A stretch of 64,000 nt of DNA from Globodera rostochiensis (GCA_018350325.1 JAEVLN010000005.1:62001-126000); one strand, 5' to 3'; shown: positions 1-8,614, counted from the first letter of the stretch. The notes: a model not told the origin generated them from the sequence alone. A program made the numbers and translations.

Positions 1-210
1 TTTTATATAAAAAATATGATCTTCTTTTAAAAATAGTGCATTTGTTTTGACGTTTTTAAATATATTTTAATATTTACAATCATCTAGATTTACATAGAGT
101 ATATATCCTTTTATTTTGTTGCAAAAGTTTTCAATTATTTAATATTTATATTTTTTGTACTATTAGATATTTCTTTGAAAGTAAAATTTGATAAAGTTTA
201 CTTTAAAATT

Positions 211-262
211 ATGTCGAATTATTTTGCTACCGCGCCCTTGTCTCCGGCCCGCACCGATTTTC
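211..262 (+). CDS. Candidate first coding exon of a split gene
   Basis: An ATG with A at -3 opens a GC-rich stretch in AT-rich DNA. It encodes 17 codons (MSNYFATAPLSPARTDF) and ends at a GTAAGG donor (263-264). One nucleotide is left over, so the intron is phase 1. That matches the terminal exon at 1442, which needs two nucleotides to complete a codon. The unspliced frame would stop at 328-330. I recognise no family. The exon pair could be complete (about 60 residues) or could lack middle exons. Confidence 0.4.
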
Positions 263-1441
263 GTAAGGCGTGTCGGGGAATTTTGATTATCGTTAATTTT
301 GGGAATTTATTTTCAATTTTATTGATTTGAATCGATTAATAAGCAAGTATTTGGGGCTGTAGGTAATTTAATTCATATAATTTTTATATTTTTAAAGATA
401 CTTAAGCAAAATTACAAACTTTCTTGCATTTCCATATTGGGTTGTTTACACATTATTTTATTTCGTTATTTCATTAGTATTGTATTAAATGATTCTGTAA
501 TAAATTCATGTAAATAATGCGTGCATCTCAACCAAATTTGCGCGCACTCGAAATTTTTGAGTATGATTGGTGTCGCCATTGTTTTTTATCCGATAAATTT
601 AAAGTCATTCGTGTTTATTGGTCGTGTTTTACAGCTGGGTGAGCATTATTTATTATTTATAATTAATATATGATTTATTCAATAATCCGTAATAATTAAC
701 ACTTTTTTTCATGAATTTTATTAATATTCACATTAATAATAGGTAGGTCTTTTGGAATAATTTTTAATTGTTAAATCTGCTCCCGACATCAATCATTCTA
801 TGATGCAGCAAATGATTTCGATTTTTTATGATTATTATTTTGAATTTTTTGTATATTACATTGATTTAATAGATCATCATTACAATTAAATTAAGATGTA
901 TACAATACTAAGTAGTTTGTTTTTAGGTAGATTGGTTTTATATATTTTGCTTTTAATTTTATTTTTTTTATAACTTCTTAAAACTAATGGTTTAATTTTT
1001 TTTAGGAATTTGTGCTTTATAAATTTTTAACTCTTGAATAAATATTTAATTAATCTCATATTCAAGAAGAAATTACTTATAATTATAAAAACAATAGTTA
1101 AACTAATTGTTGTTAATCTAAATTTTTTTAAAACTTAATGGGGAATTATACAGTCTTATTCAATAACCCGCCAACTTCCGAAAAAAAGGAGATCTATGAG
1201 AGGAAACATTTAGCAGCAAAATCTGAAATATAATTACTGCTTAAAATGCAAAATAAGCTGTTATCTCGTTTAAAGATTATATTAGGAAGTTATAAATCAA
1301 ACTGGGCAGCTTAACAGCAAAGGTCGTGTTTCAAGCAAGTTGATAAAATGAAAATTAATAAAAAAGAGATGGTAAAATGTATTTTAAAATGATATGAATC
1401 AAAGGTAATTTTTTAAATAATATTTATCTCCTGGTCTTCAG
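263..1441 (+). other. Candidate phase-1 intron / AT-rich spacer
   Basis: Lies between the GTAAGG donor at 263 and the acceptor ending TGGTCTTCAG at 1441. It is mostly AT-rich with no long ORF. A 31-codon ATG ORF at 1138-1233 (beginning MGNYTVLFNNPP) has protein-like composition and could be a further exon or a decayed fragment, but it has no clear donor. Confidence 0.35.
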
Positions 1442-1572
1442 CGACGTCTCAAAACATATTCCAGAAGGCTACGAACGAGTACGTTAGCGAGCTGGCGTCG
1501 ACTATCGCAAGAAGCTACCACGCCTTACCAAAGACATCAACCCTCTCAAAGTATGGCGACTCACAGATTTAG
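1442..1572 (+). CDS. Candidate terminal coding exon, retrotransposon inserted just after its stop
   Basis: A pyrimidine-rich acceptor (TATCTCCTGGTCTTCAG) precedes a GC-rich block. After two phase-completing bases it is open for 42 codons to TAG at 1570-1572. About two thirds of third positions are G/C in this frame, against strongly AT-rich surroundings. The last residues are DSQI, which would fit a class I PDZ ligand (S-x-I-type C-terminus), although that is only a short motif. The LTR element inserted 3 nt later, and its 4-bp target duplication includes the G of the stop codon. Other frames are partly open, so the reading frame is inferred, not proven. Confidence 0.5.
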
Positions 1573-1575
1573 AAG
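1572..1575. repeat. Target-site duplication GAAG, left copy
   Basis: GAAG directly precedes the 5' LTR start TGTCGG and recurs at 6123-6126 right after the 3' LTR end CCCACA. A 4-bp duplication fits BEL/Pao integration. The right flank resumes as TAAAGTAAATCC, so the empty site can be read through. Confidence 0.85.
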
Positions 1576-1593
1576 TGTCGGAACTCCCGTCCG

Positions 1594-1614
1594 ATGATCA
1601 AATAATTTGATCAT
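1594..1614. promoter_or_regulatory. 21-bp perfect palindrome in the LTR
   Basis: Two 10-bp arms (ATGATCAAAT / ATTTGATCAT) flank a single A. The same palindrome lies at 5680-5700 in the 3' LTR. Its position 18 bp inside the LTR suits a protein-binding site in U3 or an integrase-related end structure. The function is inferred only. Confidence 0.6.
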
Positions 1615-1891
1615 TTGGGGAATTGATCGGGGAAGGAAAAGTGATTGGGAGGGTTCCACCAATGCACACCCCCCCCCCCCCCCTCACAGCGGTTTGTACG
1701 CACCCCCTCCCCCTCATTTGTCACCCAAATTGCGGTTGTCATTAACAACCACACCCAATGATCGCCCCAAAGTACGCCCAATTCGCCCAATTCCCCCGAT
1801 CAATCACCTTTCAATGTTGCGCACGAGCAACATTTGGCCCCAAAACCTGTCCCCCCGTCATCACCCGACCTTTAGGGCCACTTCTGAGGGC

Positions 1892-1898
1892 TATTTAA
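1892..1898 (+). promoter_or_regulatory. TATA-like box of the 5' LTR promoter
   Basis: TATTTAA sits about 50 bp upstream of the AATAAA signal in the same LTR, the usual order for U3 followed by R. No other TATA-like motif stands out in the GC-richer LTR. Confidence 0.5.
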
Positions 1899-1947
1899 GC
1901 GATAGCTCTCCCCCAATATTGTTCTTTTGGCGACACATTTCCCTGTG

Positions 1948-1953
1948 AATAAA
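1948..1953 (+). terminator. LTR polyadenylation signal
   Basis: AATAAA within CTGTGAATAAACTCC. It is duplicated in the 3' LTR at 6034-6039, where it would terminate element transcripts. The 5' copy could also prematurely end host-gene transcripts entering from the upstream exon. Confidence 0.6.
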
Positions 1954-2044
1954 CTCCTGTGCAGTCCAGTGTCCAACATCCCAATTGAACCCCTGCCCCG
2001 AATTCACACCAAAACTCCTTCTGTGGCCCCGTCCCCACAGAAAG

Positions 2045-2062
2045 TGGCGACCCTGAGCAAAG
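2045..2062 (+). other. Primer-binding site, probably tRNA-Arg type
   Basis: TGGCGACCCTGAGCAA begins 5 nt after the LTR. TGG pairs with the tRNA CCA end, and TGGCGACC is what arginine tRNA 3' ends would prime, as in several BEL elements. The match to a specific isoacceptor weakens after eight bases. Confidence 0.6.
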
Positions 2063-2216
2063 GACCTTGACGAACCGTGCAGCCGTGCCCGCCCGTGCGC
2101 GTCCGATCAGTGACCGTGCCCGACAACAGCATCAGTCAAGGCCGTGAACCGGACGCAGACCGTCAACTCGGCATTCTGGTGGAATTTCTTAAAGCAAAAG
2201 CGGGAAAAAGTCTGGG

Positions 2217-2285
2217 GTGATTGTCCTACGTGGCAGTCACACCAGACCAAAATTCAAGAACCGTGCGTGATTGTCCTACGTGGCA
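2217..2285 (+). repeat. Pair of 19-bp direct repeats in the element leader
   Basis: GTGATTGTCCTACGTGGCA occurs at 2217-2235 and 2267-2285, exactly 50 bp apart, in the untranslated leader between the primer-binding site and ORF1. The location would suit RNA packaging or dimerisation elements, but that is inference. An 86-codon frame across it starts only at GTG and is probably not coding. Confidence 0.7.
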
Positions 2286-2312
2286 TTCACGCTCGGGCAA
2301 ACAACCAAGGGG

Positions 2313-2347
2313 CTTACGTTGTCGTTCTAAGTGACAATAACGTAAGT
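2313..2347 (+). other. Leader hairpin overlapping a consensus splice donor
   Basis: CTTACGTT (2313-2320) pairs with AACGTAAG (2339-2346), with an inner GTC/GAC extension. The right arm contains GTAAGT starting at 2342, a perfect 5' splice donor just upstream of ORF1. Folding could hide the donor and balance spliced against unspliced RNA. Confidence 0.5.
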
Positions 2348-2445
2348 GGGCAACGGGCAAAAAAGTGGAACGGGGCAGGAGCGGTCGAACAGAGTTCTAC
2401 GTGACTCTGTTCCAGCCACAAGGCCCAAAGCTCCGAGCAGAAGCA

Positions 2446-5055
2446 ATGAGCGGAAGGCTCAATCAAATCCCAGAGCAAAGGGATCTTACCTTTATCTCAT
2501 CATCGGTAGATGAGCATCACAAACGACTCGGCAACAAACCACCTCAACGAAAGCCCCAGCCAACTGGGCACTGGACGCCTTCACAACCAGAGCTACAATG
2601 GCCATCGGGCCAACAAACTCAGCCAACAGTCCAACAGGAACAAAATCCGTTCACTCAGCACGAACCAACAACGCCATGCGTCTTCTGCGGAAGCAAGCAT
2701 TGGCACAATGAATGCCGACAATTCAGCACCTTTCAGCAACGGCTCGACATCGTTCGAGAGAAACACTTATGCTTCAAATGCCTGTTGCCCAATCATCGCG
2801 CGCACGAATGCTTACGCCCAAGCAAGTGCTATAAGTGTAGACGACCCCACCCGACCGCACTCTGTCGGAACGACAACAACGTATCAACTCAATTCGCCGC
2901 AGCAGCCAGTAATCAAAGCAAAAGAGGATCGGAGTCCTCGAACGGCATCGGAACGAAAGTCATGCCACAACAATGCAACACGAGAAGGGACGACGAATCA
3001 AGAGCCCTTCTCATGACAACAACGTCAACAGTCTTCAATCCAGAACGACCACATCTGAAGAAATCCGCAGTGATCTTCATTGATCCCGGAAGCCACCGCT
3101 CCTTCGTGACTTCAAAGACGGCCAACCAATTGGACCTGCCTGTGGTCCACACCGAAGAATGCCACTTGACGACCTTCGGCAAGCAGAAGCCAAAGAAATT
3201 CGTCAGCGATCTGGTCAAGATCGGATTCCTCGGCAACAGCGGCGAAAAACTCATCTTCAACCTCAATGCGTTGAATTTCCTGGTAAACGAAATGCCAGTC
3301 ATCACGTTATCCGCGCTGGACAACACTCAACTACGGCAAAGAAAACTGGCAGTGCCGCATCGCGACATACAACCAGACATCATGCTCGGCATGGATGTGT
3401 GGCACGATCTCAGCGTTCAACAAATTGAACGACTTCCTAGCGGATTCACACTCAGCCAATCGAAGATCGGAACAATCCTGAGCGGATCAGGCCTCATCGA
3501 CATGGGCCAAGAAGCGAACGTCACCTTCATCCTCTCAGCGCAGGACCAAACCGCAAGACGAACAGTCCAACCGATCAAAGCTGAACCCCTCATCGGAATG
3601 AGCATGGCTCTCAGCGAAACCAAAGCAGACAAACATGGCTTGGCCGTGACTAAGCAAGAAGCCCGGCGCACTACCTGGCAACTCAACGCTCCACTACCAA
3701 TCATTCAAGCAACCGACCAAGTGTCCGACATCAACTCGCAGACGAACGCCGAAAAACGACGAACGGCTACCTTGCCTCCATTCAGCCAACAAAGTTCCTG
3801 TCAAGAACCGCCTCGACCACCTCAACAGCCCGGAGAACCTGGACTACGAAAGCCCGTCCAGGCGAGGGTCATCCGACAAAAAGGCTGCAGTTCGGCAAGG
3901 GCAGAAGCATTCAAACAAAGCCAGACGTCACCGAAAGCACCGCGGCGCCTACAAGTTCAGCGCCAGCAGGCAGGAGCAAAACAAAATCCCCTGGAAGTCC
4001 GACCTCGCGTGGCGGAGAACCTTCCAAGAAAGACCGCCGGTTCGGGAAAACCGAACTTCTCATCCAAGGCCATGGATCTTCGGCGGAAACGCAAAGGCGA
4101 CGACAAACCCCGGGCCATGAAGCAGAAACAAAAGAAGGTAGCCGGAATGAAACCGCGAAACGAATTCCACGCTGGCCGAATGAAACTAACCGTCCCGCCA
4201 GCACGCGCAGACAACACAGCACAACTCCGGGAGCAACCGGACAATCCGCATCTCATCGGGCGCCAGCAACGAATGGGAAAAGCACCACGACGCCGTCCAT
4301 TCAAGGACAGGGAGTCAGGCCCGACACTCTCGACTACCGCAGCTGCAAGTTCAACCCTCGCAAACACAAAATGGGGCTGGCAAACAATCATCGTCGTCTT
4401 GCTGATAAGCCTGTTAGGCTTATTCGTCCTCAAATCAGCAGGCATTTCGAACGGGTGCACCTTCAACAGTTTCTGTGAAGACAAATTTGTGCTTAACCGT
4501 CACCCAACAACGTTATCATCAGCGGCAACATGTAATCGGACGACAATCCGCTCACCACACGCAACCTCGACAGACAATCCCCCGACCGCTTCGGCGCTAA
4601 GAACCTCCCGAACGACTCAGCCGAGATCGCTCGGAACGTTGGCCCGGGTCCCTCAAGTCCAAAAGGGAGGGAACGGGACGGTCCGCGCCGCCCCGAACAT
4701 AAGCGAAAAGGAAAAATCTCGCCCAATTACTCAAATGTTCAAGCTGGAAATTGGTATCTCTTTTCCAGTGGAACAGGAAGCGACGACGAACGCAACCTGG
4801 ATCAATGCGACGACGAACGCGACCTGGATCAATGCGACGACGAACGCGACATGGATCAATCCGTCCCAGCGACAAGCACCTACAAAATCCCACGAAAGAA
4901 AGACATCGTTTTCAAAAAGCAAAGGCATTTTCTGGGACGAAATCGGGGCTTACACGCAGTCCAACAAAAGCCGTCCGACAACGATCCCAGCATGGGGCTA
5001 CTCTACGCTCCTCGGCCAAAAGGGAAGAAGCTCTCCTTCAAAGATGGCAGCCTGA
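2446..5055 (+). CDS. ORF1: Gag zinc knuckles, aspartic-protease domain, TM and glycosylation-repeat tail
   Basis: The frame is open from 2365, but the first ATG is at 2446, giving 869 residues. Residues about 78-140 hold three cysteine/histidine knuckles (CX2CX3HX4C, CX2CX4HX4C, CX2CX3HX4C), the signature BEL/Pao Gag arrangement for RNA binding. Residues about 200-349 match the DUF1758 retro-protease layout, ending in the usual LPSGF-SKIGTILSG block, but the active-site triad reads D213-P-G instead of D-T/S-G. Then comes a long basic, proline/glutamine-rich, probably disordered stretch, a hydrophobic segment at about 647-662, a few cysteines, and three TTNATWINA repeats (potential N-glycosylation). 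The post-TM region may be an env-like remnant left by deletion of pol. That is inference. Confidence 0.85.
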   Translation: MSGRLNQIPEQRDLTFISSSVDEHHKRLGNKPPQRKPQPTGHWTPSQPELQWPSGQQTQPTVQQEQNPFTQHEPTTPCVFCGSKHWHNECRQFSTFQQRLDIVREKHLCFKCLLPNHRAHECLRPSKCYKCRRPHPTALCRNDNNVSTQFAAAASNQSKRGSESSNGIGTKVMPQQCNTRRDDESRALLMTTTSTVFNPERPHLKKSAVIFIDPGSHRSFVTSKTANQLDLPVVHTEECHLTTFGKQKPKKFVSDLVKIGFLGNSGEKLIFNLNALNFLVNEMPVITLSALDNTQLRQRKLAVPHRDIQPDIMLGMDVWHDLSVQQIERLPSGFTLSQSKIGTILSGSGLIDMGQEANVTFILSAQDQTARRTVQPIKAEPLIGMSMALSETKADKHGLAVTKQEARRTTWQLNAPLPIIQATDQVSDINSQTNAEKRRTATLPPFSQQSSCQEPPRPPQQPGEPGLRKPVQARVIRQKGCSSARAEAFKQSQTSPKAPRRLQVQRQQAGAKQNPLEVRPRVAENLPRKTAGSGKPNFSSKAMDLRRKRKGDDKPRAMKQKQKKVAGMKPRNEFHAGRMKLTVPPARADNTAQLREQPDNPHLIGRQQRMGKAPRRRPFKDRESGPTLSTTAAASSTLANTKWGWQTIIVVLLISLLGLFVLKSAGISNGCTFNSFCEDKFVLNRHPTTLSSAATCNRTTIRSPHATSTDNPPTASALRTSRTTQPRSLGTLARVPQVQKGGNGTVRAAPNISEKEKSRPITQMFKLEIGISFPVEQEATTNATWINATTNATWINATTNATWINPSQRQAPTKSHERKTSFSKSKGIFWDEIGAYTQSNKSRPTTIPAWGYSTLLGQKGRSSPSKMAA
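4780..4860 (+). repeat. Three 27-bp tandem repeats in ORF1
   Basis: Unit GCGACGACGAACGC-R-ACCTGGATCAAT at 4780-4806, 4807-4833 and 4834-4860. Being 27 bp, it keeps frame and encodes TTNATWINA-type repeats with an N-A-T sequon each. The third copy carries A where the others have C, turning CTGG into ATGG and creating the start codon of ORF2. Confidence 0.95.
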
Positions 5056-5696
5056 AGCGTCTTCTGGAACTGACAACGCTCTTCCGTCGCGGAAAAGGGG
5101 TACAGACCGCGAAAGAACTGCTCGAACAACACGGCAAAATACCCATGAAAGATTGGGCGGCCAAGGAACAACAGATCACGGCCGAATTGCAAGAACAAGA
5201 GGAGAAACGACACAGAAAATCCAGAGAAAAGGAGCGCCAACGATCAAAGCAACAATCCTCTGAACAGCAGATGCTTCAACAGCTCTTCGGAGACTCTCCA
5301 GAACAAGAAACGGACATGGAAATAACCGTTATCCTCGGCAAAGAGGACAACCTAAACTGGTTACACAACAAGAAGCACTGTCTCAGCTTGGCCGAAATCT
5401 TCAAGTTCGGCTTCTTCGTGTTCAACGGAAAGCCCGGCGAACTCTTGGCCATATCCGAACGAATCCAAGGCCAACAAGTGGAGAACATGGACTTGGACCC
5501 GACGCCCTCGACGTCAGCAGCATCAAGACCGTCCCGACAGAACCCCTCGGCCCAAAAACGTTCGTCTGAACAAATGACTCACAGCGGAGGACCGACAGAC
5601 GAGCCCGATCAAAAGAAAGGACGGATGGGCCACCCACTTCGGACGCGCTTGCCGTCGGGAATGTCGGAACTCCCGTCCGATGATCAAATAATTTGA
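4851..5696 (+). CDS. ORF2: basic, coiled-coil-like accessory ORF ending inside the 3' LTR
   Basis: 281 codons from ATG 4851, overlapping the last 205 bp of ORF1 in the -1 frame. It could be expressed by frameshift, splicing or re-initiation. A central Glu/Lys/Arg/Gln-rich helix (about residues 100-150) looks like coiled coil. The C-terminal third is Ser/Pro-rich with a basic patch (KKGRMGHP). The last residues and TGA stop lie within the 3' LTR palindrome. I recognise no family. The 3' location resembles accessory genes of some retroelements, but that is positional reasoning only. Confidence 0.6.
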   Translation: MDQSVPATSTYKIPRKKDIVFKKQRHFLGRNRGLHAVQQKPSDNDPSMGLLYAPRPKGKKLSFKDGSLKRLLELTTLFRRGKGVQTAKELLEQHGKIPMKDWAAKEQQITAELQEQEEKRHRKSREKERQRSKQQSSEQQMLQQLFGDSPEQETDMEITVILGKEDNLNWLHNKKHCLSLAEIFKFGFFVFNGKPGELLAISERIQGQQVENMDLDPTPSTSAASRPSRQNPSAQKRSSEQMTHSGGPTDEPDQKKGRMGHPLRTRLPSGMSELPSDDQII

Positions 5697-6122
5697 TCAT
5701 TTGGGGAATTGATCGGGGAAGGAAAAGTGATTGGGAGGGTTCCACCAATGCACACCCCCCCCCCCCTCACAGCGGTTTGTACGCACCCCCTCCCCCTCAT
5801 TTGTCACCCAAATTGCGGTTGTCATTAACAACCACACCCAATGATCGCCCCAAAGTACGCCCAATTCGCCCAATTCCCCCGATCAATCACCTTTCAATGT
5901 TGCGCACGAGCAACATTTGGCCCCAAAACCTGTCCCCCCGTCATCACCCGACCTTTAGGGCCACTTCTGAGGGCTATTTAAGCGATAGCTCTCCCCCAAT
6001 ATTGTTCTTTTGGCGACACATTTCCCTGTGAATAAACTCCTGTGCAGTCCAGTGTCCAACATCCCAATTGAACCCCTGCCCCGAATTCACACCAAAACTC
6101 CTTCTGTGGCCCCGTCCCCACA
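5662..6122 (+). repeat. 3' LTR of BEL/Pao element
   Basis: 461 bp, identical by eye to the 5' LTR except for a 12-C instead of 15-C run. No classical polypurine tract abuts it. The nearest purine run (AAAAGAAAGGACGGA) is about 35-50 bp upstream. Confidence 0.95.
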
Positions 6123-6126
6123 GAAG
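6123..6126. repeat. Target-site duplication GAAG, right copy
   Basis: Matches 1572-1575. It is followed by AT-rich DNA that would be the original 3' UTR of the interrupted gene. Confidence 0.85.
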
Positions 6127-7470
6127 TAAAGTAAATCCAAAGATTTTCATTTACTTACAATTAATCACTTGATAGAAAGATTTTATGTATTTATAAAACT
6201 TTAAAAAATTAACTATAAAAAAATTAACAAATAAAACACGATTCACCAATATTACAATAATTAATAATCAAAACAAAATATTTAAAATCAAATTTCAAAA
6301 AATTTTTTATAATCATGTCAACTAGGTAATTAAATAATTTTAAATACGATATTTAATAAATAATAATCTTGTGATAACATTTTTGAAAATGTGAAGTTCG
6401 TACAAAATTTCTTACTTAAAAGATTAAAACAAATAATTTGTTACAAAATATAAAAGGCATATTTAACCATGTTATTTAATTTCAACCAAAAATAAACTCA
6501 TTACATAATTTAATTCATTCGCACTTTGAAAATAATGTACCTATCAATAATTAAAATACAATTAAAATGAATTTTTTTAAATGTAATAAAATTAAATTAC
6601 CCATAAATTAAAAATTCAAATTAACAGCAAATTTTAAGAAAATGACAATAAAGAAATAAAATTGCAATTTAAGAAACTAAGCCGCAGCAGAAATAATTAT
6701 TTTATTATGCTTACATTATTATATAAATTTTATTTATTACAAGTTGATCTTATTAACCAATTAATTGTTGCTTTTAAATATATCTTCGATTTAAATCATC
6801 AGAACTTGAGTTTTTCGTTTAACAGTTAAATTAATAGTCATAATTTCTTTGGAGATTTTCATAAATAATTTAACTTTTGTCGAATAATAGCAAATACATC
6901 TCCGATAAATACAATAAATAATATTTTCTTTCAATGACCAGAGACTGGTGTTTTTTATACAATATCTACAAAAAGGCAACTTGTGTCTAAAACAAGAAAT
7001 GAGTTTAAAAATAAATTAAGCTTTAAGCTAAATATTAAAATTAAATAATATTATTCATTTGTCTCATACAAATTTATTGTGCCAGACAATTAAACAAACA
7101 CTTTTATAGTTAAATAATTCGATTTCGGTATATTGTTGACATATTATTTTTTAAATTCAATTTCATTTTTATAATTTATTTAGGTATACATAATAGTGTT
7201 TAGTTTTTTCTTTTTATTAAATTTATAGATATTAATACGTATATTAATTTTTTAAATCGATCAAAATACAACTTTAATAATTTAAATGGTGTTTTCTAAA
7301 TTAAAGCTTGGGGCTATAATTAAGAAACTAAATAAAAGCTGTTTTGATTTTATTATACTATTAAAATTTTATATTATATTGCTTCACTTAAATTTAAATT
7401 TAGTACATATTTCGATTTAATATTGTTTATTATTTATCATGCTAATTAATTTTTCAAAATGATGTATGCT
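6127..7470. other. AT-rich spacer; possible host 3' UTR at its start
   Basis: Very AT-rich, with no supportable gene. AATAAA at 6230-6235 could have been the polyadenylation signal of the gene whose stop codon is at 1570. A 62-codon minus-strand frame at 6791-6979 has no supporting signal. Confidence 0.4.
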
Positions 7471-7471
7471 C

Positions 7472-7690
7472 TCACAGGTGGGTGGTGCATTGCCCCATTG
7501 AAGTGTTATTCTGTCTCCAGACGTCTTGCTTCTGTTGCATTGCTTTGACTAATGTTTCGATCCGTTTTTGCAGCAATTTTGTTTTATTCACCATCCAACC
7601 AATAATTATTTGTTGTTTATCATATGTTAAATATTTCAGCTTACCGCACAATATTTTGGATCTTGGCTTACAACTTTTTTTTAAAGCCAA
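7472..7690 (-). CDS. Coding-like fragment, hydrophilic helical peptide
   Basis: 72 codons without an ATG at the 5' end of the frame. Composition is charged and helical (LLQKRIETLVKAMQQKQDVW) with scattered Cys and Trp. It sits in T-rich (+) DNA, where minus-strand frames tend to be K/N/Q-rich, so chance is possible. It may be a relic of a transposon or an exon. No domain recognised. Confidence 0.35.
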   Translation of the reverse strand: MALKKSCKPRSKILCGKLKYLTYDKQQIIIGWMVNKTKLLQKRIETLVKAMQQKQDVWRQNNTSMGQCTTHL

Positions 7691-8057
7691 ACTTTTGTTC
7701 CTTGTTATAAAAACAGCAATTTATTATGATTATTTTATTCATATAAAATTTTTATATATTTCTTTTGCAAACAAAATTTAATAAAATTTTAATTTAATTT
7801 GAATTAAAATTTTACTATGTTAAGTTTATCTTGTTAGTATGACTTGAGAGTTAAATAAATTATTGAAAACAATAATTTGGTGAAAATACTGAAAAATTCA
7901 AAAAATTTTGTCGGTTACAAACAATGGAATTAAGTTGAATGTCTCCTTAATTCTGTTTCTTTTGAAGAGGTGATAGCAGTACGCTCCGTAGTACAGGCCA
8001 TGGTGTATTGTGTTGAGCCACGTGAAAGGCTACTAATTTTTTTTTCGCATGCTTTCC

Positions 8058-8201
8058 CTACCAGATAATTTTGTGATATCGTTTTAAAAAATGCCAGCCC
8101 AGTCTCTCTGAAAAATCCCTACAAGCCGCAATCCACACGTTCAAAATTTTCTCGAATGCCTCGAATTTTTGTTTAATAATTATTTGCAAAGCTGCATTTG
8201 C
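8058..8201 (-). CDS. Coding-like fragment, possible exon or transposase relic
   Basis: 47 codons open to a TAG at 8058-8060, including FEAFEKILNVWIAACRDF and SERLGWHFLKRYHKIIW. The G+C is higher than the surroundings. No start, no clear acceptor and no family assigned. The aromatic and charged pattern is unlike random AT-rich translation. Confidence 0.35.
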   Translation of the reverse strand, partial: ANAALQIIIKQKFEAFEKILNVWIAACRDFSERLGWHFLKRYHKIIW

Positions 8202-8560
8202 TTATATTATTGTGTTATTAATAACTGGCATAATTATGCAGTATTTTATGCTTTTCATTATGACTGCTTTTATATTTATTTTATTTTAAAGTTAATGTGT
8301 TTGTGAGAAAAAATTTGCTTGCAAAGTAAATTTAATTATTAAAATTGAATATTTATTAACCGTTTTTAATAGCTGAAATTATAATTTCTGGAATGTCGAT
8401 TAAATATTTTTGTTCAAATTAAATAATGAGTTTATTACAATTTATAGAAGTGGTGAAGAATTAACGATAACACCGACACATTAATCTCGATTAATTTGCT
8501 TTTAATTAATTACCTTTTGATTTTGATTAAACAAAGTAGAATATAAATATAAGGTTATTG

Positions 8561-8614
8561 AATACGTACTCTTATGGCGTTCGTCCTTTAGCGCCATATT
8601 AGAAAGGACGTATT
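8561..8614. repeat. Interleaved (pseudoknot-like) inverted repeats
   Basis: ATGGCG (8574-8579) pairs with CGCCAT (8592-8597), while CGTCCTTT (8582-8589) pairs with AAAGGACG (8603-8610). The order A-B-A'-B' is an H-type topology. An outer AATACGT/ACGTATT pair surrounds it. Confidence 0.6.

Larger units (their letters stand above)
1576..2039 (+). repeat. 5' LTR of BEL/Pao element
   Basis: 464 bp, starting TGTCGGAACTCC and ending GTCCCCACA. It contains a 21-bp palindrome near its left edge, a 15-C homopolymer (1669-1683), a TATA-like box and a polyadenylation signal, giving a plausible U3-R-U5 layout. A shared 112-113-codon open frame in both LTRs is a composition effect. Confidence 0.95.
1576..6122 (+). 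mobile_element. Non-autonomous BEL/Pao LTR retrotransposon
   Basis: A complete insertion with 464- and 461-bp LTRs (TGT...ACA), GAAG target duplications, a primer-binding site and a 3.6-kb interior. The interior encodes BEL-type CCHC knuckles and a DUF1758-like protease, then a tail not typical of the family, then a second overlapping ORF. No reverse transcriptase, RNase H or integrase motif is visible in any frame, and the usual long Gag region upstream of the knuckles is absent. It must therefore be moved by proteins made elsewhere. It is roughly 50% G+C against about 20-25% outside. The LTRs differ only in a C-run (15 versus 12), so insertion was recent. Confidence 0.9.

Noticed and set aside
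1607..1948. 113-codon frame in the LTR (and 112 in the other LTR)
   Set aside because: No ATG, runs through promoter, poly-C and polyadenylation signal. Proline-rich only because of C-runs.
2144..2404. 86-codon frame in the element leader
   Set aside because: Starts at GTG, covers the PBS-proximal leader with direct repeats and the hairpin, and has no protein-like domain.
2510..5748. Numerous 65-175-codon ORFs on both strands inside the retrotransposon
   Set aside because: The element is GC-rich with few stops in any frame. These overlap ORF1/ORF2, lack family features, and the 27-bp repeats keep every frame open.
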